DNA from: Cyclobacteriaceae bacterium
GTDB taxonomy: Bacteria > Bacteroidota > Bacteroidia > Cytophagales > Cyclobacteriaceae
Assembly: GCA_947457095.1 (NCBI GenBank)
Contig: CANGUK010000012.1
Coordinates: 1 to 35,548 of the forward strand
Direction of reading: 5' to 3'
Length of the DNA stretch: 35,548 nt
The stretch's first letter is position 1. The number at the start of each line of letters is the position of its first letter. This document shows positions 8,049 to 15,514 of the stretch, in pieces. The notes under the pieces were generated by a model that worked only from the letters and a program-made list of their open reading frames with translations, searched no databases and was not told the DNA's origin. The position numbers and the translations under genes were made by a program.

Positions 8049-9302
8049 TTAGAGGTTGATAGAAACCTGGTTGCGGAGAAGGTCTTCAAAGCGCTCTCTT
8101 TCCCGAATGAGGAAAACTTTGCCTTCCCAAACCAGCACTTCGGCAGGCCGTAGTCGTGCGTTGTAATTGGAGGCCATGGTAAAGCCATAGGCTCCAGCAT
8201 TTTGGATTACCAGTAGGTCTCCTTCTTTCACCGTATTCAGTTCACGCTGTGACCCTAGGGTATCCGTCTCACAAATGTAGCCCACGATGGTGTAGGTATG
8301 TAGCTCGCCTGTAGGATTGCTGAGGTTGTAGATGTGGTGGTAGGCATCGTACATCATGGGGCGGATGAGGTGATTGAGCCCGGAATCCACCCCTACAAAG
8401 TTTAGTGTGGGGGTTTCCTTGACCACCGTTGTCTTGACCACCAAATAACCCGCCTCGCTGACCAAAAATTTTCCTGGCTCTATCCAAAGCTCTAGTTGTC
8501 GCCCGTATTTCGCACAAAATGCTTGAAAGGCCTGACCCACTATCCGTCCTACTTCTGCCACATCGGTAGCCTTGTCATCGGGATGGTATCCTACCTTGAA
8601 ACCCCCTCCAAAGTCTAAAAACTTGAGGTCTGGGAAGTGAAGGGCGGCTTCAAAAAGGACGTTTCCTCCCTTTAAAAACACGGAAGCATCCAAGATGTCT
8701 GAACCTGTGTGTAGGTGGAGGCCTACTACAGGGATCTGGTAACGCTGTACAAGTTCAAGAATTTGTGGAAGCTGTTCGATAGAGATTCCAAACTTACTGT
8801 CCTTGTGCCCTACCGAAATTTTCAGGTTGCCTCCCGCAAGAATGTGAGGGTTGATTCGAATGCACACGGGCACGGTGCTCCCGTACGTTTGTCCAAATCG
8901 TTCCAAAAGAGGCAAACTATCCAAGTTGATCATCACCCCGATTTGTGCGGCCTCCTGAATTTCTGCAAAGCTCACTCCGCTAGGGGTGTACATGATTTCA
9001 GCAGGAGTAGAGCCCGCAAGGAGGCCTAACTTCACTTCCTCGATGGATACGGCATCTAACTCAGCGCCTGCTTTGCGGATGAGGCGAAGAATTCCTAGGC
9101 TAGAAAGGGCCTTGGTAGCATATTTTATCCGAAGGGGAACGGCAGCAAATGCCTTCTGGAGAGCAGTGATTTGGTGAACAATTTTTTCCCCATCGTAGAG
9201 GTAAAGTGGAGTTCCAAATTGTGCAGCGAGGTCTTCTATGGAGACGCCTTGAATGTGCGTGGGCTTGAGCACGTGTTGAAGTGGGTTAGAACAGGAAGGC
9301 AA
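8049..9302 (-). CDS. lysA: Diaminopimelate decarboxylase
   Basis: 417 aa. It decarboxylates meso-diaminopimelate to L-lysine, the last step of lysine synthesis, and is a cytoplasmic fold-III PLP enzyme. Landmarks are YATKA with PLP Lys64, HLHTGSDI, LDFGGGFKVGYH (PLP phosphate loop), WIEPGKFLVSEAG, YICETDTLG (the CE...D specificity motif of DAP decarboxylases rather than ornithine types) and NAGAYGFTMASNYN. No ATG is available near the N-terminus: the track start is TTG at 9302 with AGG about eight bases upstream, and an in-frame GTG lies ten codons later. A hairpin with a T tract sits in the short leader (9318-9349). No other lysine-pathway genes are adjacent. Confidence 0.95.
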   Translation of the reverse strand: MPSCSNPLQHVLKPTHIQGVSIEDLAAQFGTPLYLYDGEKIVHQITALQKAFAAVPLRIKYATKALSSLGILRLIRKAGAELDAVSIEEVKLGLLAGSTPAEIMYTPSGVSFAEIQEAAQIGVMINLDSLPLLERFGQTYGSTVPVCIRINPHILAGGNLKISVGHKDSKFGISIEQLPQILELVQRYQIPVVGLHLHTGSDILDASVFLKGGNVLFEAALHFPDLKFLDFGGGFKVGYHPDDKATDVAEVGRIVGQAFQAFCAKYGRQLELWIEPGKFLVSEAGYLVVKTTVVKETPTLNFVGVDSGLNHLIRPMMYDAYHHIYNLSNPTGELHTYTIVGYICETDTLGSQRELNTVKEGDLLVIQNAGAYGFTMASNYNARLRPAEVLVWEGKVFLIRERERFEDLLRNQVSINL

Positions 9303-9317
9303 AAATACCTAAACAAT

Positions 9318-9349
9318 AAAAAAGGAAGGCATAGAACCTTCCTTTTTTT
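9318..9349. terminator. Terminator-like hairpin in the lysA leader
   Basis: AAAAAAGGAAGG and CCTTCCTTTTTT pair perfectly around CATAGAA, with a T tract on either strand. It lies between two divergent genes, so it does not follow any gene. On the minus strand it is about 16 nt upstream of the lysA start, which fits an attenuator or a block of upstream transcription. Confidence 0.7.
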
Positions 9350-9479
9350 GGGGTATGTAATTTAGAAAACCAACAAATTCAGAACGCTAGAATACGGGCA
9401 AAAAGGGGAATATGAAAGAAACTTCTTAAGATTACCCGTTAAAACTTGTTAAGAAGGGCTCCTCGCCCCCGTATCCGCT

Positions 9480-9487
9480 TAATTTTG
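9480..9487 (+). promoter_or_regulatory. -7 box for the histidine kinase gene
   Basis: TAATTTTG matches TAnnTTTG and lies exactly 4 nt before ATG 9492, predicting transcription starting at or next to the start codon. No clear -33 TTTG is seen. Confidence 0.6.
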
Positions 9488-9491
9488 TAGC

Positions 9492-11207
9492 ATGTCCAAG
9501 AGTAGCATTACGTTGATTATTGTCTTGATGTCCCTGGCGAGCTTTGGCTTGATGGGCTTTCAATACTATTGGATACGAAATGCCATTCGGATCAACAAGG
9601 AGCGTTTTGACCAAAATGCACTGCAAGCATTGTCTGGTACCGTTTCGGAATTGGAGAAGGGAGAGACCTCGGATGTACTCCTCAATAAATTGATTAAGGA
9701 CCCAGAGTTAAAGGAGTCCATCTTCAAAAAAATTGATCCCATTGAATTGCAGGTTAACCCCACCCGAACCTATACTAGGCCTTCCCTAGTAGATACGCTA
9801 GTCCTATCCCCGGTACCTCAGGTGAGCAGTACCTTTCGTAGAATGCTACTTTCCCGAGGATTGGATGTGTCGATTATGTCGGAGTTGGAAAACTTTTTTG
9901 CCTACATGACTCCCGAGGTGGCCTCGTCCATGTTTACCCCGGACGAAATGCAGATTTTGCTTCAGGAAAAAGAGCGGCAGCTGGAGTATTTAACAAACAA
10001 ACAGCGATTTGCGAGGGAGCAGCCCAGGCCCTACACGGGGATTGTGCCTCAATTTGATACCGAGGTAAATCTTTCCGATGATGCCTTGGATAAAATCCGG
10101 AAGACCAACATCAAGATTGAGTTGATGAATCAGGCCTTTTCCGAACTCGCAGAAGGTCAGCAAGCGATCATGGATCGTCTCGACACAGCAAAGCTACGCC
10201 GCTTGTTGAAAAGCCAGTTGCTGGAAAAGGGAATCACGGAGGATTTTGAGTTGGGAATTAAGCCCGGTGAAGGAGAACTTATTGGTGTTGGACAGCTGCT
10301 TGACTCCCAGGTTTTGCTCCAGGAAGGGCTTCAATCCAAATTGTTTCCGAACGATATTCTGGGCAACGACAATTTCATTTACGTCTATTTTCCAGAGAAA
10401 AGCACACACGTATTTCGTCAGGTCTGGCTTCCGATTTCCAGTTCAATCCTATTTATTCTGGTCATCATTTTTTGTTTTTACTATGCGATACGGATCATTT
10501 TAAAGCAGAAAGCTCTTTCTGACATCAAAAATGACTTTATCAACAACATGACCCACGAGTTTAAAACTCCGCTTGCCACAGTAAGCCTAGCGGTGGAGGC
10601 CTTGCAGGATCCCGAGTTGAGCAATCAGGATACCTTCCGAAACAGGTACTTGGGAATCATTCGAGAAGAAAACACGCGTTTGGTGGAGCAGGTGGAAAAA
10701 GTTTTGCAGGCGGCAGCTCTGGATAGAAATGAGTTTAACCTCAAATTGGAGTCCATTCACCTCCCGGCCATGTTGCAGGCTTGCCTGGATCAGTTTGCGC
10801 TCCAAGTAGAAAATCGGGGAGGAAAATTGGAGTATAGCGGAGAAATGAAAGACCCCTACATCGTAGGAGATGTTTTTCACCTGACCCACCTTTTCAATAA
10901 CCTATTGGACAATGCCAACAAGTATTCTCCATCCAACCCTATGATCCGATTGGCCGTAAAAGAACAGGGCTCCGAAGTGCAGATCACCTTACAGGATCAG
11001 GGAATAGGCATGAGTCGGGATGCAGTAAAAAAGATTTTTGACAAATTCTACCGCGTTCCTACTGGCAACGTCCACGATGTAAAAGGCTTTGGCTTGGGTT
11101 TGTCCTATGTAAAAACGATGCTTGAGGCTCACCACGGCACGATCCAGGTGCAGTCCGAACTTGGAAAAGGGAGTATCTTCACCATTAACCTACCTAAAAA
11201 ACAATGA
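9492..11207 (+). CDS. Sensor histidine kinase (RprX-like)
   Basis: 571 aa. It has TM1 at about residues 7-28, a large periplasmic sensor region, TM2 at about 315-337, then a cytoplasmic kinase core. The core shows an H-box FINNMTHEFKTPL with phospho-acceptor His355, an N-box HLFNNLLDNANKYSP, a G1 box DQGIGMS, an F-box IFDKFYRV and a G2 box GFGLGLSYV. There is no visible HAMP or PAS domain; the helix after TM2 runs almost directly into HisKA. The topology and the paired OmpR-type regulator resemble RprX/RprY of Bacteroides, but orthology cannot be proven here. Its stop overlaps the regulator start (ATGA), so the two are translationally coupled. The signal sensed is unknown. Confidence 0.93.
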   Translation: MSKSSITLIIVLMSLASFGLMGFQYYWIRNAIRINKERFDQNALQALSGTVSELEKGETSDVLLNKLIKDPELKESIFKKIDPIELQVNPTRTYTRPSLVDTLVLSPVPQVSSTFRRMLLSRGLDVSIMSELENFFAYMTPEVASSMFTPDEMQILLQEKERQLEYLTNKQRFAREQPRPYTGIVPQFDTEVNLSDDALDKIRKTNIKIELMNQAFSELAEGQQAIMDRLDTAKLRRLLKSQLLEKGITEDFELGIKPGEGELIGVGQLLDSQVLLQEGLQSKLFPNDILGNDNFIYVYFPEKSTHVFRQVWLPISSSILFILVIIFCFYYAIRIILKQKALSDIKNDFINNMTHEFKTPLATVSLAVEALQDPELSNQDTFRNRYLGIIREENTRLVEQVEKVLQAAALDRNEFNLKLESIHLPAMLQACLDQFALQVENRGGKLEYSGEMKDPYIVGDVFHLTHLFNNLLDNANKYSPSNPMIRLAVKEQGSEVQITLQDQGIGMSRDAVKKIFDKFYRVPTGNVHDVKGFGLGLSYVKTMLEAHHGTIQVQSELGKGSIFTINLPKKQ

Positions 11208-11899
11208 GCAAGGCCAAACTATTAGTTGTAGAAGACGATCCCAACTTAGGAGACATCCTGCAGGAATACCTACAAATGAAGGGATACGATACCACGCTTT
11301 GTCGAGACGGAGAGGAGGGTTGGAATAAGTTTAAGAAAGACAAATTTGACTTGTGCCTGCTGGATGTGATGATGCCCAAAAAAGACGGCTTCACCTTGGC
11401 CAAAGAAATAAAGAAAGTACAGGAAGATCAACCGGTACTATTCCTTACCGCCAAAAATCAAAAAGAAGATGTAATCGATGGCTTAAAAATTGGAGCAGAC
11501 GATTACCTGACCAAGCCCTTTAGCATGGAGGAACTTTTGTTGCGAATATCCGCAATCCTCAAGCGTACGCAAAAAGGAGGGGCCGTAAGCCCATTAAAAA
11601 CGTACTCCTTTGGGGCATTTGTGCTGCACTACGATGAGCAATACATCGAAGGGCCAAAAGGAAAGCACAAGCTTACCTCCAAGGAAAACGAACTGATCAG
11701 ACTACTTGCCTCCGAAACAAACAAGCTAGTCAACCGAAGTCATGCCTTGAAGCAAATCTGGGGCGATGACAGTTACTTCAATGCACGTTCTATGGACGTG
11801 TACTTGAGCAAAATCCGTAAAATCTTGAAGGACGATCCTCGCGTGCAAATCATCACCGTTCATGGGGAAGGGTTTAAATTGATTGTGGGCGAAGCCTAA
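11204..11899 (+). CDS. OmpR/PhoB-family response regulator (RprY-like)
   Basis: 231 aa. The receiver domain (1-120) has acidic residues VVEDD, phospho-acceptor Asp54 (LLDVMMPKKDG), the conserved Thr (LFLTAK) and Lys (LTKPF). The C-terminal winged helix (about 135-229) reads LTSKENELIRLLA, then SRSMDVYLSKIRK-like recognition-helix spacing (ARSMDVYLSKIRKIL) and ITVHGEGFKL. It should bind DNA when phosphorylated by the upstream kinase. Its start overlaps the kinase stop by 4 bp. Its TAA stop shares bases with the stop of the convergent epimerase gene, leaving no terminator between them. Confidence 0.95.
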   Translation: MSKAKLLVVEDDPNLGDILQEYLQMKGYDTTLCRDGEEGWNKFKKDKFDLCLLDVMMPKKDGFTLAKEIKKVQEDQPVLFLTAKNQKEDVIDGLKIGADDYLTKPFSMEELLLRISAILKRTQKGGAVSPLKTYSFGAFVLHYDEQYIEGPKGKHKLTSKENELIRLLASETNKLVNRSHALKQIWGDDSYFNARSMDVYLSKIRKILKDDPRVQIITVHGEGFKLIVGEA

Positions 11900-12909
11900 G
11901 AAACCAATTCCGCGCCGATTCCAGGTCCTGCTGGGAAGCGGACTTCCGTAGGAAAAATCTGTACGCCTCGCGCAGGATCCTTGGCCAACAGCATGGAACC
12001 ATCCATGTCTACATAATCTAGTAAGGGAGCGATATGAGCGATAGCGCTGATTCCCACCGAGGATTCGGTCATGCAGCCCACCATGGTTTTCAGCCCCAAG
12101 GATTTGGCATGTTGAATCATGCGTAGCGCAGGGGTGATTCCCCCGGCTTTGACTAGTTTGATGTTGATCCCATGAAATCTCCCCTGACATTTTTCAACAT
12201 CGCTTTCGTGGATGCAACTTTCATCCGCCATGAGGGGAAGTTTGGAATGGGCATACACCTCTTTCATTCCTTCTAGGTTGTCTTTTGCCAAAGGCTGCTC
12301 GATAAATTCGACTCCAAGGCGGGCTAGTTCTTCAGAATTGGTGATCGTTTGCTCTACCGTCCAGGCACAGTTGGCATCCACGCGGAAGACAGACTGGGTA
12401 TGCTTGCGGAGCTCTCGTACGATCTCCAAGTCATGTGCAGTGCCTAATTTTATCTTGTAAATAGGCCAATCCACTTCTTTCAACTTGGCACACATTTTTT
12501 CGACCGTGTCGATGCCGATGGTAAAGTTGGTAGTTGGAATTTGGGTCGGATTTAGGCCCAGGTATTCGTAAAGTTTTTTTCCCTGCTTTTTGGTGTACAA
12601 GTCCCAAGCGGCTAGATCAAGCGCACATTGTGCAAAGGGGTTGGCTTGAAAAACCTCTTTTCCCAGTTCCCACAATTCGGCCGGGGTACTCCATCCACCT
12701 CCCAAAAGAATAGGATTGAACTTTTCCAAGGTCTCCTGCATGTTGTCCAAGGTAATGCCGTAGAAGGGGTTGGTGGTAGACTCCCCTAGGCCATAGAGGC
12801 CGCCATCTTCTAGCCGGACGATTAAGGTTTCCTGTACCTCGCGGCTTTGATGGGCGATGGTAAAGCGGTGCTTCAAGGGTAGGTCAAAGCCTTGGACATG
12901 TAAATTCAT
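11896..12909 (-). CDS. Dipeptide epimerase (L-Ala-D/L-Glu epimerase type, enolase superfamily)
   Basis: 337 aa of the mandelate racemase/muconate lactonizing enzyme fold. Visible catalytic set: YKIKLG (Lys152/Lys154), metal ligands Asp178 (RVDANCAW), Glu204 (FIEQPL) and Asp229 (MADES), and the second-lysine segment NIKLVKAGG (Lys251/254), followed by VGCMTESSVG. This matches dipeptide epimerases such as L-Ala-D/L-Glu epimerase, which recycle murein peptides in the cytoplasm; some relatives prefer other dipeptides. A perfect -7 box TATTTTTG lies about 23 nt upstream on the minus strand. It is divergent from an M14 carboxypeptidase gene and convergent with the response regulator, sharing stop-codon bases. 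Confidence 0.9.
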   Translation of the reverse strand: MNLHVQGFDLPLKHRFTIAHQSREVQETLIVRLEDGGLYGLGESTTNPFYGITLDNMQETLEKFNPILLGGGWSTPAELWELGKEVFQANPFAQCALDLAAWDLYTKKQGKKLYEYLGLNPTQIPTTNFTIGIDTVEKMCAKLKEVDWPIYKIKLGTAHDLEIVRELRKHTQSVFRVDANCAWTVEQTITNSEELARLGVEFIEQPLAKDNLEGMKEVYAHSKLPLMADESCIHESDVEKCQGRFHGINIKLVKAGGITPALRMIQHAKSLGLKTMVGCMTESSVGISAIAHIAPLLDYVDMDGSMLLAKDPARGVQIFPTEVRFPAGPGIGAELVS

Positions 12910-12931
12910 GGCATGATTTTTTTGGGTTTGA

Positions 12932-12939
12932 CAAAAATA
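12932..12939 (-). promoter_or_regulatory. -7 box for the epimerase gene
   Basis: The minus strand reads TATTTTTG, a perfect TAnnTTTG, 22 nt upstream of the ATG at 12909. On the plus strand a near match TAGTTTTA at 12965-12972 could serve the divergent M14 gene. Confidence 0.55.
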
Positions 12940-12993
12940 GGGGGAATTATTGCAGTCCTTTCCCTAGTTTTAATTCAAAATACCTGAAAAGAT

Positions 12994-14481
12994 ATGCATC
13001 ACCAGTGGATTGGTTTGAAAAAGAGGTTGTTTGTACCGCTACTTTTTCTTGGCATGGGCCTAAATTTTTCTCAAGCCCAAACGGGAGCTCCTCGCCTGAA
13101 AGCCGCAGATTTGGCCTCGGCTTATGAATCATACCGTGAACCGGCAATTACGCATCGGCGATTTACCCATGCTGACTTGCAGCCCTTGATTCAAAAGCAT
13201 GCTGCTCAATTTCAGGTCAACGCACTTGGAAATTCCGTCATGGGGAAGTCCATCAGTTCCTTGGACTGGGGAACCGGCGCGACCAAAGTGATGCTCTGGT
13301 CGCAGATGCATGGCAACGAAAGCACGGCAACGATGGCCTTGTTTGATCTTTTCAACTTTCTAGAGGGAAAAGGAGACGCACATCAAGAATTGCGGGATAT
13401 CCTTCGTTCCCAGCTGCAACTCAAGTTTATCCCCATGCTCAACCCGGATGGGGCAGATGCGTTTAAGCGGAGAAATGCCTTGGACATTGACCTCAATCGA
13501 GATGCGATTTCCTTGATTTCTCCAGAGGCAGTGATTTTGAAAAAAGCGAGGGATGACTTTGAGCCCGAGTTTGGCTTCAATCTTCACGATCAGCAGATCT
13601 ACTACAACGTGGTCAACACCCCAAAGCAAGCAACCATTTCCTTATTGGCCCCAGCATACAACGAAGCTACTGAGATCAATGAGGTTCGTGGAAGGGCCAT
13701 GCAGACCATTGCAGGGATGAACGAGCTCCTGCAGGAACTTATCCCAGGCCAGGTGGGCAAGTATGACGATGCCTTTGAGCCAAGAGCCTTTGGTGACAAC
13801 ATTCAGAAATGGGGAACAAGCACTATTCTGATTGAGTCAGGAGGCTTAGTAGGAGATACTGAAAAGCAAGAAATCCGCAAGATCAACTTTATGATTCTCT
13901 TGAATGCCCTGCATTCCATCGCCACTAAAAGTTATACCCAGTACCAGACGGCAGAATATTTTGCTATTCCTGACAATGGCTTTCAGTTGATGGATTTGGT
14001 GATCAACGAGGTGCAGATGCCCGTAAAAGGCAACTGGTATCCACTAGACCTAGCCATCCGAAGACGGGAAACAGAGTCTGCTGGAGGATATTTCCTCGCG
14101 GGCTCCGTGGAGGATCTAGGAGACATGCAAGTTTTTTATGGCATGGAGACACTAGATGCTACTGGCCTGAGGTATCAGGAAGGAAAAGTATATCCTACTC
14201 CTTTTGAAAGCGTAAAGGAGGTAACTCTTGAAAAAGCAATGGAACTCCTGCGTCAGGGCTTTATGGCCATTAAAGTGAAGCAAGGAAGCCCAAGACAGTT
14301 GCATGACCTTCCTTTGGTGGTGTTGAAAAGTAGCGACAAGTTTTCTGGAGGATGGACCACGGGGGCTGTACCCAACTTTTTCTTAACCCGAGAAGGAAAG
14401 CCAACCTATGCGGTGGTAAACGGCCACCTGATTCACTTGGATCGCCTTCCTTCTGAAATTTTCCGAAACCGCATCTTTTGA
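12994..14481 (+). CDS. M14-family zinc carboxypeptidase, exported
   Basis: 495 aa with a signal peptide ending FSQAQ near residue 29. The M14 zinc site is visible: His106 and Glu109 in SQMHGNES (HxxE), NPDGADAFKRRNALDIDLNRD carrying the substrate-binding Arg/Asn-Arg region, a later His in FGFNLHDQQ as third ligand, and TILIESGG supplying the catalytic Glu. The remaining C-terminal ~190 residues are a beta-rich extension without a motif I recognise. It is exported, so it acts on periplasmic or environmental peptides. Its divergent placement next to a dipeptide epimerase hints at murein-peptide breakdown, but that is inference. An 8-bp hairpin encloses its stop codon. Confidence 0.88.
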   Translation: MHHQWIGLKKRLFVPLLFLGMGLNFSQAQTGAPRLKAADLASAYESYREPAITHRRFTHADLQPLIQKHAAQFQVNALGNSVMGKSISSLDWGTGATKVMLWSQMHGNESTATMALFDLFNFLEGKGDAHQELRDILRSQLQLKFIPMLNPDGADAFKRRNALDIDLNRDAISLISPEAVILKKARDDFEPEFGFNLHDQQIYYNVVNTPKQATISLLAPAYNEATEINEVRGRAMQTIAGMNELLQELIPGQVGKYDDAFEPRAFGDNIQKWGTSTILIESGGLVGDTEKQEIRKINFMILLNALHSIATKSYTQYQTAEYFAIPDNGFQLMDLVINEVQMPVKGNWYPLDLAIRRRETESAGGYFLAGSVEDLGDMQVFYGMETLDATGLRYQEGKVYPTPFESVKEVTLEKAMELLRQGFMAIKVKQGSPRQLHDLPLVVLKSSDKFSGGWTTGAVPNFFLTREGKPTYAVVNGHLIHLDRLPSEIFRNRIF

Positions 14482-14487
14482 TGCGGT
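14468..14487 (+). other. Hairpin enclosing the M14 stop codon
   Basis: ACCGCATC and GATGCGGT pair perfectly around TTTT; the TGA stop (14479-14481) lies in the loop and descending arm. No T tract follows, so it is not a typical terminator. It could be an mRNA 3' structure or affect coupling to rlmF, whose ATG is 23 nt further on. Confidence 0.5.
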
Positions 14488-14509
14488 ACGGTTCCTATAA
14501 TCAAAACCC

Positions 14510-15421
14510 ATGAAATCCAAAGAAAAAGGGGCTGGGCTCCACCCCCGAAATCTCCATCAAGGACGCTATGACCTCCCTGCATTGGCAGAGACGGTCCCGG
14601 AATTGAAGGAGGTCATTTTTACCAATGCGTATGGGCAACTTAGTATTGACTTTGCCAATCCAAGCGCGGTCAAGCTGCTCAATAAAGCCTTGCTTCTTCA
14701 TTTCTACGAGCTAAGTTACTGGGACATTCCGGAAGGATACCTCTGTCCGCCAATACCTGGTAGGGCAGATTATGTGCTTCATGTAGGAGATTTGCTCGCT
14801 CGGGATCACAACCGAAGAGTTCCTCAAGGCGCTGAAATACGGGTGCTAGACATAGGAACCGGTGCCAACCTGATTTATCCCATTTTGGGAACGAGTCTTT
14901 TTGGGTGGAGTTTTGTGGGCACTGAAATTGAGTTTCAGGCCCTATCCAATGCAGCAGAAATCATCGCTGCTAATTCGAGACTAGTGGATAAGGTGGCGCT
15001 GCGGTACCAATCAAATGTGGATGCTGTTTTCCAGACCGTCATTGAAGAAGGAGATTATTTTGACCTGAGTATGTGCAATCCTCCTTTTCATGAATCTGCA
15101 GAAGTGGCGCTTGAAGGCAGTCAACGGAAAATCAAAAACCTGAAAGGGAAAGCCCCTGCTGATCCAATACTGAATTTTGGAGGTCAGGCGACAGAATTGT
15201 GGACTGCGGGAGGAGATCTAGGATTTATTGGGCGTATGATTCATGAGAGCGTGGTATTCCAAAAGCAGGTTGGCTGGTTTACTGTATTGGTATCCAAAGT
15301 TACTCATCTCCCCTACTTCCAGGGGCAACTTGAAAAAGCAGGGGTTAAGTCTCAACGCGTAATCGAAATGGGACAAGGAAATAAGCGGAGCAGGATCTTG
15401 GCCTGGAGTTTTCTTCGTTAA
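14510..15421 (+). CDS. rlmF: 23S rRNA (adenine(1618)-N6)-methyltransferase RlmF
   Basis: 303 aa, the normal length. It uses SAM to make m6A1618 in 23S rRNA. The N-terminus GLHPRNLHQGRYD, the PELKEVIFTNAYGQLSIDFA segment and YWDIPEGYLCPPIPGRADY are characteristic of the RlmF/YbiN family. The SAM site reads VLDIGTGANLIYP and the N6-adenine motif IV is NPPF (Asn190). It lies 28 bp downstream of the M14 gene in the same direction, with no obvious promoter of its own, so the two are probably co-transcribed without functional relation. Confidence 0.95.
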   Translation: MKSKEKGAGLHPRNLHQGRYDLPALAETVPELKEVIFTNAYGQLSIDFANPSAVKLLNKALLLHFYELSYWDIPEGYLCPPIPGRADYVLHVGDLLARDHNRRVPQGAEIRVLDIGTGANLIYPILGTSLFGWSFVGTEIEFQALSNAAEIIAANSRLVDKVALRYQSNVDAVFQTVIEEGDYFDLSMCNPPFHESAEVALEGSQRKIKNLKGKAPADPILNFGGQATELWTAGGDLGFIGRMIHESVVFQKQVGWFTVLVSKVTHLPYFQGQLEKAGVKSQRVIEMGQGNKRSRILAWSFLR

Positions 15422-15441
15422 TCCAATATAGAAAAGGTAGT

Positions 15442-15481
15442 TCCGCAGATTTTCGAAAAAAAAGAAACGCAGATCTGCGGA
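15442..15481. repeat. CGCAGATCTGCG palindromic repeat between rlmF and the polysaccharide operon
   Basis: TCCGCAGAT (15442-15450) pairs with ATCTGCGGA (15473-15481). Inside the right arm is the perfect 12-bp palindrome CGCAGATCTGCG (15468-15479), followed on the minus strand by TTTCTTTTTTTT. It may terminate the minus-strand polysaccharide operon. The 11-mer GCAGATCTGCG recurs at 29587-29597, and the text resembles the CGCAGAT/ATCCGCG intergenic repeats I recall from Bacteroidota genomes. Confidence 0.55.
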
Positions 15482-15514
15482 TATTTTTCTGTGGTAATCC
15501 GCGTGAAAAAAGGT

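Noticed and set aside
9318-9491. Lysine riboswitch upstream of lysA
   Set aside because: The leader between the possible promoter region and lysA is too short and shows no L-box-like conserved core; only one hairpin is seen.
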